Source: Phycisphaerae bacterium (lineage in GTDB: Bacteria; Planctomycetota; Phycisphaerae; Sedimentisphaerales; Anaerobacaceae). Taken from it: DNA of 6,503 nucleotides. Numbering within the stretch: position 1 is the first letter of the stretch; every line of letters begins with the position of its first letter. The DNA is taken from positions 1 to 6,503 of the forward strand of contig JAUWBX010000122.1 in assembly GCA_030609625.1 (NCBI GenBank). Reading direction: 5' to 3'. A program made the position numbers and the translations under genes. Under the pieces are notes generated by a model. It was not told the origin of the DNA and did not search any database. It saw nothing but the letters and a program-made list of their open reading frames with translations. This document shows, piece by piece, positions 1 through 6,336 of the stretch.

Positions 1-192
1 GTCGAAGAATTCAGGCAATTCGACAATGTTGAGATCATAATCTTTCGCTTCCTGTATTGTGCCGGGGTCATATTCTCGTCCGGACGTTACCAGATATACG
101 CAGGCGCCGGCCTTATGTAGTCCATGAGCATACTGCAAGAATGCAGGGTGTATTCCACGGCCAGTCCATTCGCACATATAAAGAACTTTCAT
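1..192 (-). CDS. GT-B (family 4-like) glycosyltransferase, N-terminal part only
   Basis: The 64 visible codons begin MKVLYMCEWTGRGIHPAFLQ and continue with an alternating hydrophobic/charged pattern (VYLVTS at about 32-37). This is the first beta-alpha-beta unit of the N-terminal Rossmann domain of GT-B glycosyltransferases, with a Gly-rich turn (TGRG) after strand 1 and a helix holding 'QYAHGL..AG'. The catalytic C-terminal domain lies beyond base 1, so sugar specificity cannot be judged. It would act in the cytoplasm, adding a nucleotide-activated sugar to the lipid-linked polysaccharide unit. The start is uncertain. ATG at 192 has GGAGA (202-198) 5 bases upstream and puts strand 1 at the N-terminus, as is usual for the family. 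An in-frame ATG at 207 lacks a ribosome-binding site. An in-frame TTG at 225 has a perfect GGAGG (237-233) 7 bases upstream and would add 11 residues (NVTDS...). It follows asnB on the same strand. Confidence 0.72.
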   Translation of the reverse strand, partial: MKVLYMCEWTGRGIHPAFLQYAHGLHKAGACVYLVTSGREYDPGTIQEAKDYDLNIVELPEFFD

Positions 193-205
193 CGTGTTCT
201 CCAGC

Positions 206-260
206 ATTGAATCAGTGACATTCAAAATACAACCTCCACTGCCGACAAATCAATACATTA
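206..260 (-). repeat. 55-base direct repeat, copy 1 (left of asnB), carrying a ribosome-binding site and gene start
   Basis: This segment aligns without gaps to 2260-2314 with 47 of 55 bases identical (my base-by-base count). The mismatches are at 213, 220, 225, 230, 248, 250, 251 and 252. Read on the minus strand it contains GTCGGCAGTGGAGG, then 7 bases, then TTG AAT GTC ACT GAT TCA. These codons are in frame with the family 4-like glycosyltransferase that follows. The core 233-247 is identical in both copies. It sits between the asnB stop and the next gene. No inverted termini or transposase are visible, so it does not look like an insertion sequence; a duplicated 5' gene end is the better reading. 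Confidence 0.8.
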
Positions 261-280
261 CCCCCATTGTTACTTGTAAA
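252..280 (-). promoter_or_regulatory. Possible sigma70-type promoter before the left-edge glycosyltransferase
   Basis: On the minus strand TTTACA (280-275, 5/6 to consensus) is followed after 17 bases by TGTATT (257-252, 4/6). A transcript starting near 245 would carry the GGAGG at 237-233 almost at its 5' end. The -10 box lies inside the 55-base repeat but the -35 box lies outside it. The right-hand copy lacks an equivalently spaced -35, although an isolated TTGACA occurs there at 2326-2321. Chance matches of this quality are common in A+T-rich spacers. Confidence 0.25.
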
Positions 281-292
281 AAGGATTTGCTT

Positions 293-2161
293 TCAACTCA
301 GGTAGAATTTATGCCATAAGGCTAAGTTAAGCAGCTTGTACAGCAAGAGAGCATTATCCCGCAGCCCGTGAACATGTTCGTCTATGCACTTTTCCAGGGC
401 TTTACGATCAAAAACGCCCCATCTTAACGTATCGGGGTCCAGAAGCACAGACCGCATGTAATCAGACAGAGGTTCACGCAACCAGTAGCTACGAGGGACA
501 CCAAAACCGGTTTTTCTGGCATCCAGGAAGGTATCTGGTACGATCCCACGAAGAGCTTGTCGAAGAATCCACTTCTTGTGCCCCCTCTTGACTTTATAGG
601 ACGAAGGCAGTCCCATCGCGTAACTGGCAAGGTCTGCATCGAGAAATGGAACCCGGCTCTCTATGCCATGCGCCATCGTTGCTTTATCCACCTTTTCGAG
701 ATAAGTATCAGGCAGAAGAATCACACTATCGGTATATAGCATTTGCTGAACAGGATCAAAATCTTTCACTTTCTCGTATATCTCTCTGTATCGAGCAAAG
801 GGGTCGAAACGGGAGAGGCTCTTGCGGATTTCAGCGGTGAATACACGTGTTGGCGATCGGTTACAGCTTTCCGACGTTAAGAGCAAGGCCATCCGCATCG
901 CACGGTCAGACTGACGCATCGCGCTGAAGAAACGCATCCTTCGATAATAACTCTGGCCGCGTGGCGCCACCCAAGCAAGGTATGGTGCCATGCGCGAAAA
1001 GCACCGCCAGAACCGCTCGTAGGACAGTACATTGTATCGACGGTATCCGGCAAATATCTCGTCACCACCATCGCCCTGAAGAACAACCTTAATACTCCCC
1101 TCCAGTTGCTCACAGAGCAGATACAACGGAATATTGGCAGCGTCGCTAAAAGGCTGATCGTGAGAGCGTACCAGCCGTTCAATAATGTCCGAGATTTTGC
1201 TTCCCTGAATATGCAATTCCTCATGCTCCGTCCCAAAATGTTCTGCCACCTGTCGCGCCTTGGGCAGTTCGTTAACACCAGCGTCGAAGTCAAAACCAGC
1301 TGAGAACGTCTTGATTTTCCCGCAGTAATGCCTCGCAGCAAATGCCGTGACCGCAGAGGAATCAACGCCCCCGCTCAAGAATATCCCTACCGGAACGTCG
1401 CTGACCAAATGACTTTTTACCGCATCCTCCAACCTATCACGAACCGTGCTGGTAGCCTCTTCAAAACTATCCGAAATAGGTTCTATGTCGGATACGGACC
1501 AATATGAAGATACGTCAATTCCTTTCCGACCAACGGTTAAGTAGTGTCCTGGTAATAACTTAGCAACCTTACCAAAAAGGGTATGTGATCCCAGTGCATT
1601 CTGATAATACAAAAACTCGTGTAGCCCCTCCCAATCCACCTCCAGCCTCACCCGCTTTGAAGAAATCAGTGACTTGATCTCCGATCCGAAAACCACTCCG
1701 GACTTGAACGGATAGTAGTATAGGGACTTAATCCCGAATCGGTCTCGCGCCATGTGCAGTCGCCGGGCAGTTTTGTCCCACACCGCCAAAGCAAACATTC
1801 CTTTGAACATCGAAAAAGAATTCGTCCCCCAACGGATGTATGCCTTAAGCACGACCTCAGTGTCCGACCTACTTCGAAACACCACCCCATCTTCTTCCAG
1901 ACGCCGCCGAAGCTCCTGAAAGTTGTATAGTTCGCCGTTATACACCAAAACAAAATTGCCGTCCTCCGACAGCATGGGCTGATGTCCAGCGGAAGTAAGG
2001 TCGATGATACTCAAGCGCCTATGCCCCAATCCCACATACTCAAAAAGCTCAACACCACTGTCATCGGGACCTCGATGCTTTAGCGTTTCCGTCATTCGCC
2101 ACAACGTATCCTCCTCAATCGAGAAACCTGAATAATCGACTATACCACAAATCCCACACAT
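293..2161 (-). CDS. asnB: Asparagine synthase (glutamine-hydrolysing)-like amidotransferase of a polysaccharide cluster
   Basis: A complete 622-residue class II glutamine amidotransferase/synthetase. After Met removal, Cys2 of MCGICGIVDY is the N-terminal nucleophile of the glutaminase domain. Glutamine-binding elements follow: HRRLSIIDL (47-55), YNGELYN (74-80) and RSDTEV (98-103). The ATP-pyrophosphatase domain has the PP-loop LSGGVDSS (262-269), then GDGGDE (363-368), DKATMAHGIESRVPFLD (492-508) and KTGFGVP (550-556). Length and domain order match AsnB, and no key residue is missing. The family transfers glutamine-derived ammonia to an AMP-activated carboxylate. AsnB-like proteins in O-antigen clusters, such as WbpS of Pseudomonas aeruginosa, are thought to make uronamide sugars, and context favours that role here over free asparagine synthesis. 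ATG at 2161 has AAAAGGG (2175-2169) 7 bases upstream. The gene is flanked by the two 55-base repeats. The main alternative is a housekeeping asparagine synthetase caught in the locus. Confidence 0.95.
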   Translation of the reverse strand: MCGICGIVDYSGFSIEEDTLWRMTETLKHRGPDDSGVELFEYVGLGHRRLSIIDLTSAGHQPMLSEDGNFVLVYNGELYNFQELRRRLEEDGVVFRSRSDTEVVLKAYIRWGTNSFSMFKGMFALAVWDKTARRLHMARDRFGIKSLYYYPFKSGVVFGSEIKSLISSKRVRLEVDWEGLHEFLYYQNALGSHTLFGKVAKLLPGHYLTVGRKGIDVSSYWSVSDIEPISDSFEEATSTVRDRLEDAVKSHLVSDVPVGIFLSGGVDSSAVTAFAARHYCGKIKTFSAGFDFDAGVNELPKARQVAEHFGTEHEELHIQGSKISDIIERLVRSHDQPFSDAANIPLYLLCEQLEGSIKVVLQGDGGDEIFAGYRRYNVLSYERFWRCFSRMAPYLAWVAPRGQSYYRRMRFFSAMRQSDRAMRMALLLTSESCNRSPTRVFTAEIRKSLSRFDPFARYREIYEKVKDFDPVQQMLYTDSVILLPDTYLEKVDKATMAHGIESRVPFLDADLASYAMGLPSSYKVKRGHKKWILRQALRGIVPDTFLDARKTGFGVPRSYWLREPLSDYMRSVLLDPDTLRWGVFDRKALEKCIDEHVHGLRDNALLLYKLLNLALWHKFYLS

Positions 2162-2228
2162 AATAGTGCCCTTTTCTTTGTCTGCGCAAAGGTACGCTAA
2201 TACCGCGATTCCCGCCCCTACTGTTGTC

Positions 2229-2279
2229 TCATAATCTCCACTTGCCTTCTGTCACCCGGATTGAATTAGTGACGTTCAT
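2229..2279 (-). CDS. 16-codon ORF with a perfect ribosome-binding site upstream of asnB (gene-start remnant or leader)
   Basis: ATG at 2279 follows GGAGG (2291-2287) with a 7-base spacer, the best ribosome-binding site in the window. It encodes MNVTNSIRVTEGKWRL and stops at TGA, 67 bases before the asnB start. Its first codons (NVTNS) parallel the in-frame extension NVTDS of the family 4-like glycosyltransferase at 225, because both lie inside the 55-base repeat. The TGA overlaps another ATG (2232), itself preceded by TGGAGA, but that frame ends after four codons. The likeliest reading is a truncated duplicate of that gene's 5' end. A translated leader controlling asnB is possible, but the peptide has no run of a regulatory amino acid and I see no attenuator hairpin. 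Confidence 0.3.
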   Translation of the reverse strand: MNVTNSIRVTEGKWRL

Positions 2280-2314
2280 AATATAACCTCCACTGCCGAC
2301 AGAGAGATACATTA
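2260..2314 (-). repeat. 55-base direct repeat, copy 2 (right of asnB)
   Basis: Partner of 206-260, with 47/55 bases identical and no gaps. On the minus strand it carries GTCGGCAGTGGAGG, a 7-base spacer and ATG AAC GTC ACT AAT TCA. The substitution at 2279 versus 225 makes this start ATG where the left copy has TTG. The copies lie 2,054 bases apart and bracket asnB plus its immediate upstream spacer. Outside the 55 bases I see only patchy similarity (CATTA followed by C-rich sequence on one side, TGGAGA...ATGA on the other). Recombination between the copies would delete asnB cleanly. Confidence 0.8.
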
Positions 2315-2379
2315 GCCACTGTCAAAACAACAACATCCACTTTGAGCTGCTCTGTATAGATCAGCATCCGCCGATTGGG

Positions 2380-3387
2380 TCAGACGATATCTTCATATAT
2401 CTCTATGAAATCATGCTTGTAGTCAGAAGCTGTTCTGACCGGAACGGTCGCAAATTCCCAGAGACTACAGATTCCCAGCAGTAAGCTGTGAAATACGGTG
2501 ACTAACCTACGAGGCTTCCGTGTGATAACTGCTCGTAAGAAAGCCGTACCGGAAAACAAGAGCAAGAATTGCCACCACAACTTCAGAGCTATCGAGACGG
2601 CCAGTCCTACCAGTAAGGCTATAGCGAGCACCACAGGCTTGGCAACCTCGCAAGATTTACTTAAGTATCCATGAGCAATGGCATTGCGGATTATCTGGCC
2701 CGGCCCTTTGAAGAACCCTCTTTTCCAGCGTCTGATATTCTCTCGGGTATACAGAATCGAATATATAGGAGTATTAACTGTACATTGATTGCATTGAACC
2801 ACCTGGCTGCCCGGTATGTAGTGACGAAACCTTATGGCCAAGTCTGCTTCCTCCTTGCATCTTAAGAACGGGTTCCAGTTGCCGGCAGAGTCTAAAGCTT
2901 GTCGGGATACTATCGGTGCTTGGCCTCCACCTATTTGATAAACCGACCTTATAACCCCTAAATGTTCTACTTTCGCCGGAGCCACTTTTGCATTCTGCTG
3001 ACCATTGCAAAGCGAGCCGGCAAACATAACGATTGAGGTATCACGCATCATCAGCTCAATCGCTGGCTCAATCCAGCCCGGAGCAACAATAGTATCTCCA
3101 TCCACGAACATAATAAACTGACCGCTCGTTACCAGACTGCCGACATAACGGCCTGCCGCAGGTGAAAGGGCCTGGGCTTTCCCCAATCGAAAGACTCTAA
3201 CGTCCTTTGACAAAGCTATGGAAACTGTCTCATCCGATGAACCTGAGTCAACATAGACGATCACGGTATCCGGTATATCCGACACAGCGGTTCTGACGCT
3301 ATCAATGCACTGGCCGATTCTTTCAGCCTCATTCAGACCTATAATAACCACCGATAATAGGGGGGCCATTTTATCTTCCTCAGCCAT
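2380..3387 (-). CDS. Glycosyltransferase family 2 with C-terminal membrane segments
   Basis: 335 residues with a GT-A fold. The nucleotide-binding start LSVVIIGLNEAERI (11-24) is followed by VDSGSSDET (46-54), the metal/nucleotide-sugar DXD motif FVDGDT (94-99), an acceptor loop GGGQAPIVSRQAL (153-165) and the catalytic-base region KEEADLAIRFR (178-188). RRWKRGFFKGPG (219-230) resembles the amphipathic stretch before the membrane in related enzymes. Hydrophobic segments at about 247-268, 271-287 and 297-317 suggest inner-membrane anchoring with the catalytic domain in the cytoplasm. It probably adds one sugar to the lipid-linked oligosaccharide; donor and acceptor cannot be read. The start is ambiguous. 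ATG at 3387 has AGG (3398-3396) 8 bases upstream. ATG at 3369 (residue 7) has GAGGAAG (3381-3375) 5 bases upstream and would begin MAPLLSVVII, closer to the usual family start. It is separated from asnB by 218 bases. Confidence 0.9.
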   Translation of the reverse strand: MAEEDKMAPLLSVVIIGLNEAERIGQCIDSVRTAVSDIPDTVIVYVDSGSSDETVSIALSKDVRVFRLGKAQALSPAAGRYVGSLVTSGQFIMFVDGDTIVAPGWIEPAIELMMRDTSIVMFAGSLCNGQQNAKVAPAKVEHLGVIRSVYQIGGGQAPIVSRQALDSAGNWNPFLRCKEEADLAIRFRHYIPGSQVVQCNQCTVNTPIYSILYTRENIRRWKRGFFKGPGQIIRNAIAHGYLSKSCEVAKPVVLAIALLVGLAVSIALKLWWQFLLLFSGTAFLRAVITRKPRRLVTVFHSLLLGICSLWEFATVPVRTASDYKHDFIEIYEDIV

Positions 3388-3438
3388 TTATCTGACCTGC
3401 CTTTTCACATTAATTAAGGTGCATGAAGCTACACAATA

Positions 3439-3594
3439 CTATCCGCTGGTCCAAGAAGCTCGCAACGAGATATTGGAAGTTGACCACCTCCCAATGCACC
3501 TCATTAGGAAGACTGCATCGTAGTCATTTCGAGACAGGAGTTCCTCTTTTTCACACTCTATTGTCCTAAACTGATCTTCCTCAAAGCGGAGCAT
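3439..3594 (-). CDS. Weak hypothetical 51-codon ORF in the spacer before the membrane-linked glycosyltransferase
   Basis: This ORF lies within the 285-base non-genic stretch 3388-3672, on the same strand as its neighbours. It begins MLRFEEDQFRTIECEKEELL and continues SRNDYDAVFLMRC before a Ser/Trp-rich tail and TAG. The first 30 residues look protein-like, but the start has only AGG two bases away, which is too close for a normal ribosome-binding site, and I recognise no domain. A second frame stays open from about 3525 to 3412 (NEVHWEVVNFQYLV...). The pair could therefore be a frameshifted remnant of a lost gene rather than a working one. Plus-strand frames are also open here, which weakens the case. 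Nothing else is visible in this spacer: no strong promoter and no terminator with a T-run. Confidence 0.15.
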   Translation of the reverse strand: MLRFEEDQFRTIECEKEELLSRNDYDAVFLMRCIGRWSTSNISLRASWTSG

Positions 3595-3672
3595 TACCTG
3601 AACTAAAGGTAAAAACCTTCATTAGGCCATTTGTCTAATCGTTTATCATGTGGTAGTGCATGGATATTACTA

Positions 3673-4812
3673 TTACAATCGTTGTTTATAATCACTATGT
3701 GCTTTATAAACAAGTCGCCTAAATAGACACGTAGTTTCTGCTTTTAATTTTGACACATATTCTCTAAACGCAACAATAGGTATGGCCAAATATCTTAAAC
3801 TGGTTCGTTTATGACAGAAAAAAAGAATTTTACTAAATAAAGAAAACTTTGAACCATATTTACTAAAGCTATTGAGATACTTTTTATCGCCTGAACAAAT
3901 AGCATACATCAGCGCCCTCCTGACAAAGTATCGCAAAAAAGCGTCATACACGTTTTCAGGCAACTGATATTTCTTTGCCAGGTAAATAGCCATTTCTGCA
4001 CCGTTGCACCTAAATTCATATCTTTTGTTTCTGTCCTTTGAGTGGGTGGCAGACTCTTCTAGTACATTGTGAGTAGCCAAAGCTTGTTCAATATAATAAA
4101 ACTTTGCGATTTGAGACATTTCCGCCCAGAGTTGAGTGTCTCCCATCAAAAAATAATCGCTACAATGAAGTTTCCTATCGTTCACTTTAATATTATCTAT
4201 CAAATCCTTTTTTGCACAAACGGTGCATGTTAATGGAGGATTTTTGCAGCGCAAGATCCCTATAAGCACTTTGGTCTTGTCTTTTGGGATTTTTACATCC
4301 CGTCTTCTTCTTTTTCTATAATTCTTTATAAGTTTCCCTTTGCTAACGACATGGAGGTGATAATCGGAGAATACTAAACCAATATCTGGATGATGTTCGA
4401 GAAAATCTACCTGCTTTTGCAGTTTCAGAGGGTGATGCCAGTAGTCATCTCCTTCGCAGTAGGCGATGTATTTGCCGCGACAGGCTCTTTCGGTTCGACA
4501 ACTGTTCTTCGTTGCGCCGACGTTGTGGTCCGAGGTGATCACGCGGATCATATCTGGGTATTTCTTCTGGTATTCAAAAACAATTTCACGAGTTCCATCC
4601 GTGGAGCAGTCCTCACCAATGATCAGTTCAAACGGGAAACTGGTTTCCTGTTGGAGCACTCCCTCAATCGCTTGGGCAATGTAAGGCGCGTGATTGTAAG
4701 TAATCATCTTCACACTGACTAAAGGTTCTTTGACGAGTGCATTTGAATCGCTGATTTCCTCGCACGGAATTTTAGCAGGGTCAAATATGCTATATTCAGG
4801 TTTGTTACTCAT
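3673..4812 (-). CDS. Glycosyltransferase family 2, soluble type
   Basis: 379 residues from ATG at 4812. The GT-A domain shows LVSVKMITYNHAPYIAQAIE (31-50), ELIIGEDCSTDGT (62-74), HNVGATKN (96-103), the DXD-equivalent YCEGDDYW (118-125) and LKLQKQVDFLE (129-139), which is typical of polysaccharide-cluster transferases. A later MGDTQLW (223-229) may hold the catalytic base. The C-terminal 100 residues are basic (several KR and RR pairs) with no clear membrane span, so the enzyme is probably cytosolic or peripheral. The reading frame extends back to a TTG at 4893, but that would overlap the flippase gene. ATG at 4812 lies 22 bases past the flippase stop and is preferred, although its only ribosome-binding candidate, GGAG (4829-4826), is 13 bases away, so initiation may depend on coupling. 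The gene is far more A+T-rich than asnB (28% G+C at 3721-3840). Donor sugar is unknown. Confidence 0.9.
   Translation of the reverse strand: MSNKPEYSIFDPAKIPCEEISDSNALVKEPLVSVKMITYNHAPYIAQAIEGVLQQETSFPFELIIGEDCSTDGTREIVFEYQKKYPDMIRVITSDHNVGATKNSCRTERACRGKYIAYCEGDDYWHHPLKLQKQVDFLEHHPDIGLVFSDYHLHVVSKGKLIKNYRKRRRRDVKIPKDKTKVLIGILRCKNPPLTCTVCAKKDLIDNIKVNDRKLHCSDYFLMGDTQLWAEMSQIAKFYYIEQALATHNVLEESATHSKDRNKRYEFRCNGAEMAIYLAKKYQLPENVYDAFLRYFVRRALMYAICSGDKKYLNSFSKYGSKFSLFSKILFFCHKRTSLRYLAIPIVAFREYVSKLKAETTCLFRRLVYKAHSDYKQRL
3682..3713. repeat. Inverted repeat, 10-base perfect arms, at the 3' end of the soluble glycosyltransferase gene
   Basis: TTGTTTATAA (3682-3691) and TTATAAACAA (3704-3713) are exact reverse complements separated by 12 bases. 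They lie inside the last codons of the gene (YKQRL end). The arms are A+T-rich and no T-run follows on the transcribed strand, so this is not a standard intrinsic terminator. It could be a weak RNA hairpin, an operator-like site or a chance result of low-G+C sequence. Confidence 0.4.
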
Positions 4813-4834
4813 GCTAATGTAGAATCTCCACAAA

Positions 4835-6292
4835 TCATGGCCGGGTTTTGCACAGTTTAAGTTTGCTCCTCGAAATATCGATAACTTCAACAAAGGCAGG
4901 CATTCTGAAAGCCCAGCCTATGATGGCGTAAATGGAAATACCGGCCAGAACCTGGGAAGCCAAAAGAGCCAGATTGTTGGGAAATGGGAACCATTGAACA
5001 GAATAAACACCTATTCCCATTACCATTGCTATTCCCATATAGGGTGCTAAATCGAATACCTGTTCTTTGGTCGGATAGTTGATCAATTTGCCTGAGTAGT
5101 AGCTGTTCAGATAATAAGCCAAGATTGAAACGCCGATTTGGCCGTAGATCATTGCTTGGATGCCCCAGCGGTAGGTCACGGCAATGGCGACAACGACCAG
5201 AATCTTCTTTAGCACTTCTAACCGGAAGAACAAATCCGACCGTCCGAGAGCCTTCAAGACGTTCAGGTTAATAACATGCAATGGCCAGAGAATACCGGCG
5301 ATGCACAAAAGTTGTAAGAAAGGCACACACGGCAGCCATTTATCTGTCAGTACAACTGATACTAACGGCTTGGCAACAACTGCCAAACCAAGCATGCACG
5401 GGGTAATAATCATCACCAGGGTTGTCAAGGATTTTTGAACGCCGACCTTCACTCTGCTCCTGTCATCCTGAATGCTGGCAAAGACTGGAAATGTAACACT
5501 ACTGGCAATAGAAGTAGTGCTCGTTACCGGAAACTGCTGGAGACCTTTCGCTCTGGAATAGAATCCCAAAGCCGCGGGGGTGAAAAGCTTGCCAATGACA
5601 ACCAGATAAATGTTATTAAAAACAGTTTCCAGCAATCCCGAAAAGAGCAGCTTTGACCCAAAACTGAACATGCTCCTCAAAGAAGAGAAACTCAGGATTA
5701 AAGCTGGACGCCAATCACTGACAAACCAGTAAATCATGGTTTGCGCAAGGCTTCTCGATACCTGTTGGCCAACAAGCGCCCAGACTCCAAAGCCTTTATA
5801 TGCCATCACAACACCAACCACACCGGAAAACAGTGAAGCTGAAACGCCAACTTTCAGTTGAGATTTGAAGTCAATTTTCTTTGTTAGAACAGTTCTCTGT
5901 ATTTGCGCAAAGGCATTTATAATCAGGTTCAGTGACAAAACTCGCGTCAAAGGAATTAACAAAGGCTGCTTATAAAAGGCTGCTATCCATGGCGCCGCTA
6001 ACCACAAAAAGCCGGTCGCTATCAAAGAAACAAAAATATTAAAGTAAAAAATCGAACACTCATCGGTATGGTCGGCATTCTTCTTCTGGACCAGTGCCTG
6101 CCCAAAACCGCTATTGATAAAGGCCTGTGCCAGTGCAATGAAAATAGTCAACATTGCAATAAGTCCGAACTGCTCCGGCAAAAGCAATCTCGCCAGAACA
6201 ATCTGAATGACAAAACGTATCCCCTGCTGACCAAAGGTTTCCATACCCCGCCAAATCAGAGCGTTAATTGTTTTCTGCTTGAGATTATCCAT
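4835..6292 (-). CDS. Wzx-type polysaccharide flippase (MOP superfamily)
   Basis: 485 residues, the usual length for O-antigen/exopolysaccharide flippases of the Polysacc_synt_3 / WzxC group. The N-terminus has the family pattern ALIWRGMETFGQQGIRFVIQ (11-30), LARLLLPEQFGL (33-44) and GFGQALVQ (62-69). Later landmarks are ALGFYSRA (241-248) and PCVPFLQLL (321-329). I see roughly twelve to fourteen hydrophobic segments, starting near 10-35, 42-62, 80-105 and 112-130 and ending with paired spans near 417-435 and 440-462. It would move the undecaprenyl-diphosphate-linked repeat unit from the cytoplasmic to the periplasmic face of the inner membrane. The gene begins 44 bases after the acetyltransferase and ends 22 bases before the next glycosyltransferase, so the three are probably co-transcribed. 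No clear Shine-Dalgarno precedes ATG 6292. The symbol wzx is likely in function, but O-antigen, capsule and exopolysaccharide types cannot be separated here. Confidence 0.92.
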   Translation of the reverse strand: MDNLKQKTINALIWRGMETFGQQGIRFVIQIVLARLLLPEQFGLIAMLTIFIALAQAFINSGFGQALVQKKNADHTDECSIFYFNIFVSLIATGFLWLAAPWIAAFYKQPLLIPLTRVLSLNLIINAFAQIQRTVLTKKIDFKSQLKVGVSASLFSGVVGVVMAYKGFGVWALVGQQVSRSLAQTMIYWFVSDWRPALILSFSSLRSMFSFGSKLLFSGLLETVFNNIYLVVIGKLFTPAALGFYSRAKGLQQFPVTSTTSIASSVTFPVFASIQDDRSRVKVGVQKSLTTLVMIITPCMLGLAVVAKPLVSVVLTDKWLPCVPFLQLLCIAGILWPLHVINLNVLKALGRSDLFFRLEVLKKILVVVAIAVTYRWGIQAMIYGQIGVSILAYYLNSYYSGKLINYPTKEQVFDLAPYMGIAMVMGIGVYSVQWFPFPNNLALLASQVLAGISIYAIIGWAFRMPAFVEVIDISRSKLKLCKTRP

Positions 6293-6336
6293 TCAAATTC
6301 ACAAAGAAGTTCAAGTACTAATGAAATGCTGGTAAT

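Noticed and set aside
877..1365. A 162-codon open frame on the minus strand inside asnB
   Set aside because: It lies wholly within asnB in another frame, has no recognisable domain and has a composition expected of a shadow of a well-conserved gene.
206..2314. asnB as the cargo of an insertion sequence or composite transposon
   Set aside because: The flanking repeats are direct, contain a ribosome-binding site and codons, have no terminal inverted repeats, and no transposase or integrase is present.
2321..2326. A perfect TTGACA -35 box on the minus strand upstream of asnB
   Set aside because: No acceptable -10 hexamer at 16-18 bases; the sequence there is TCTGTC/CTGTCG/TGTCGG.
3305..3523. 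A 72-codon plus-strand ORF across the start of the membrane-linked glycosyltransferase
   Set aside because: Its first part is antisense to a confident gene and the remainder has no recognisable similarity. It would also be the only plus-strand gene.
3594..3619. Short inverted repeats (TTACCT/AGGTAA and AAGGT/ACCTT) as a possible terminator
   Set aside because: Stems of only 5-6 bases, mutually exclusive, and without a G+C-rich stem plus T-run on the minus strand.
4390..4722. A 110-codon open frame on the plus strand, antisense to the soluble glycosyltransferase
   Set aside because: It is opposite the conserved GT-A domain, has no convincing ribosome-binding site and shows no family signature; treated as a shadow.
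4813..4893. Upstream extension of the soluble glycosyltransferase to TTG at 4893 (27 extra residues)
   Set aside because: It would overlap the flippase gene's last 59 bases, and the extra residues do not resemble the family. ATG at 4812 fits the gene spacing.
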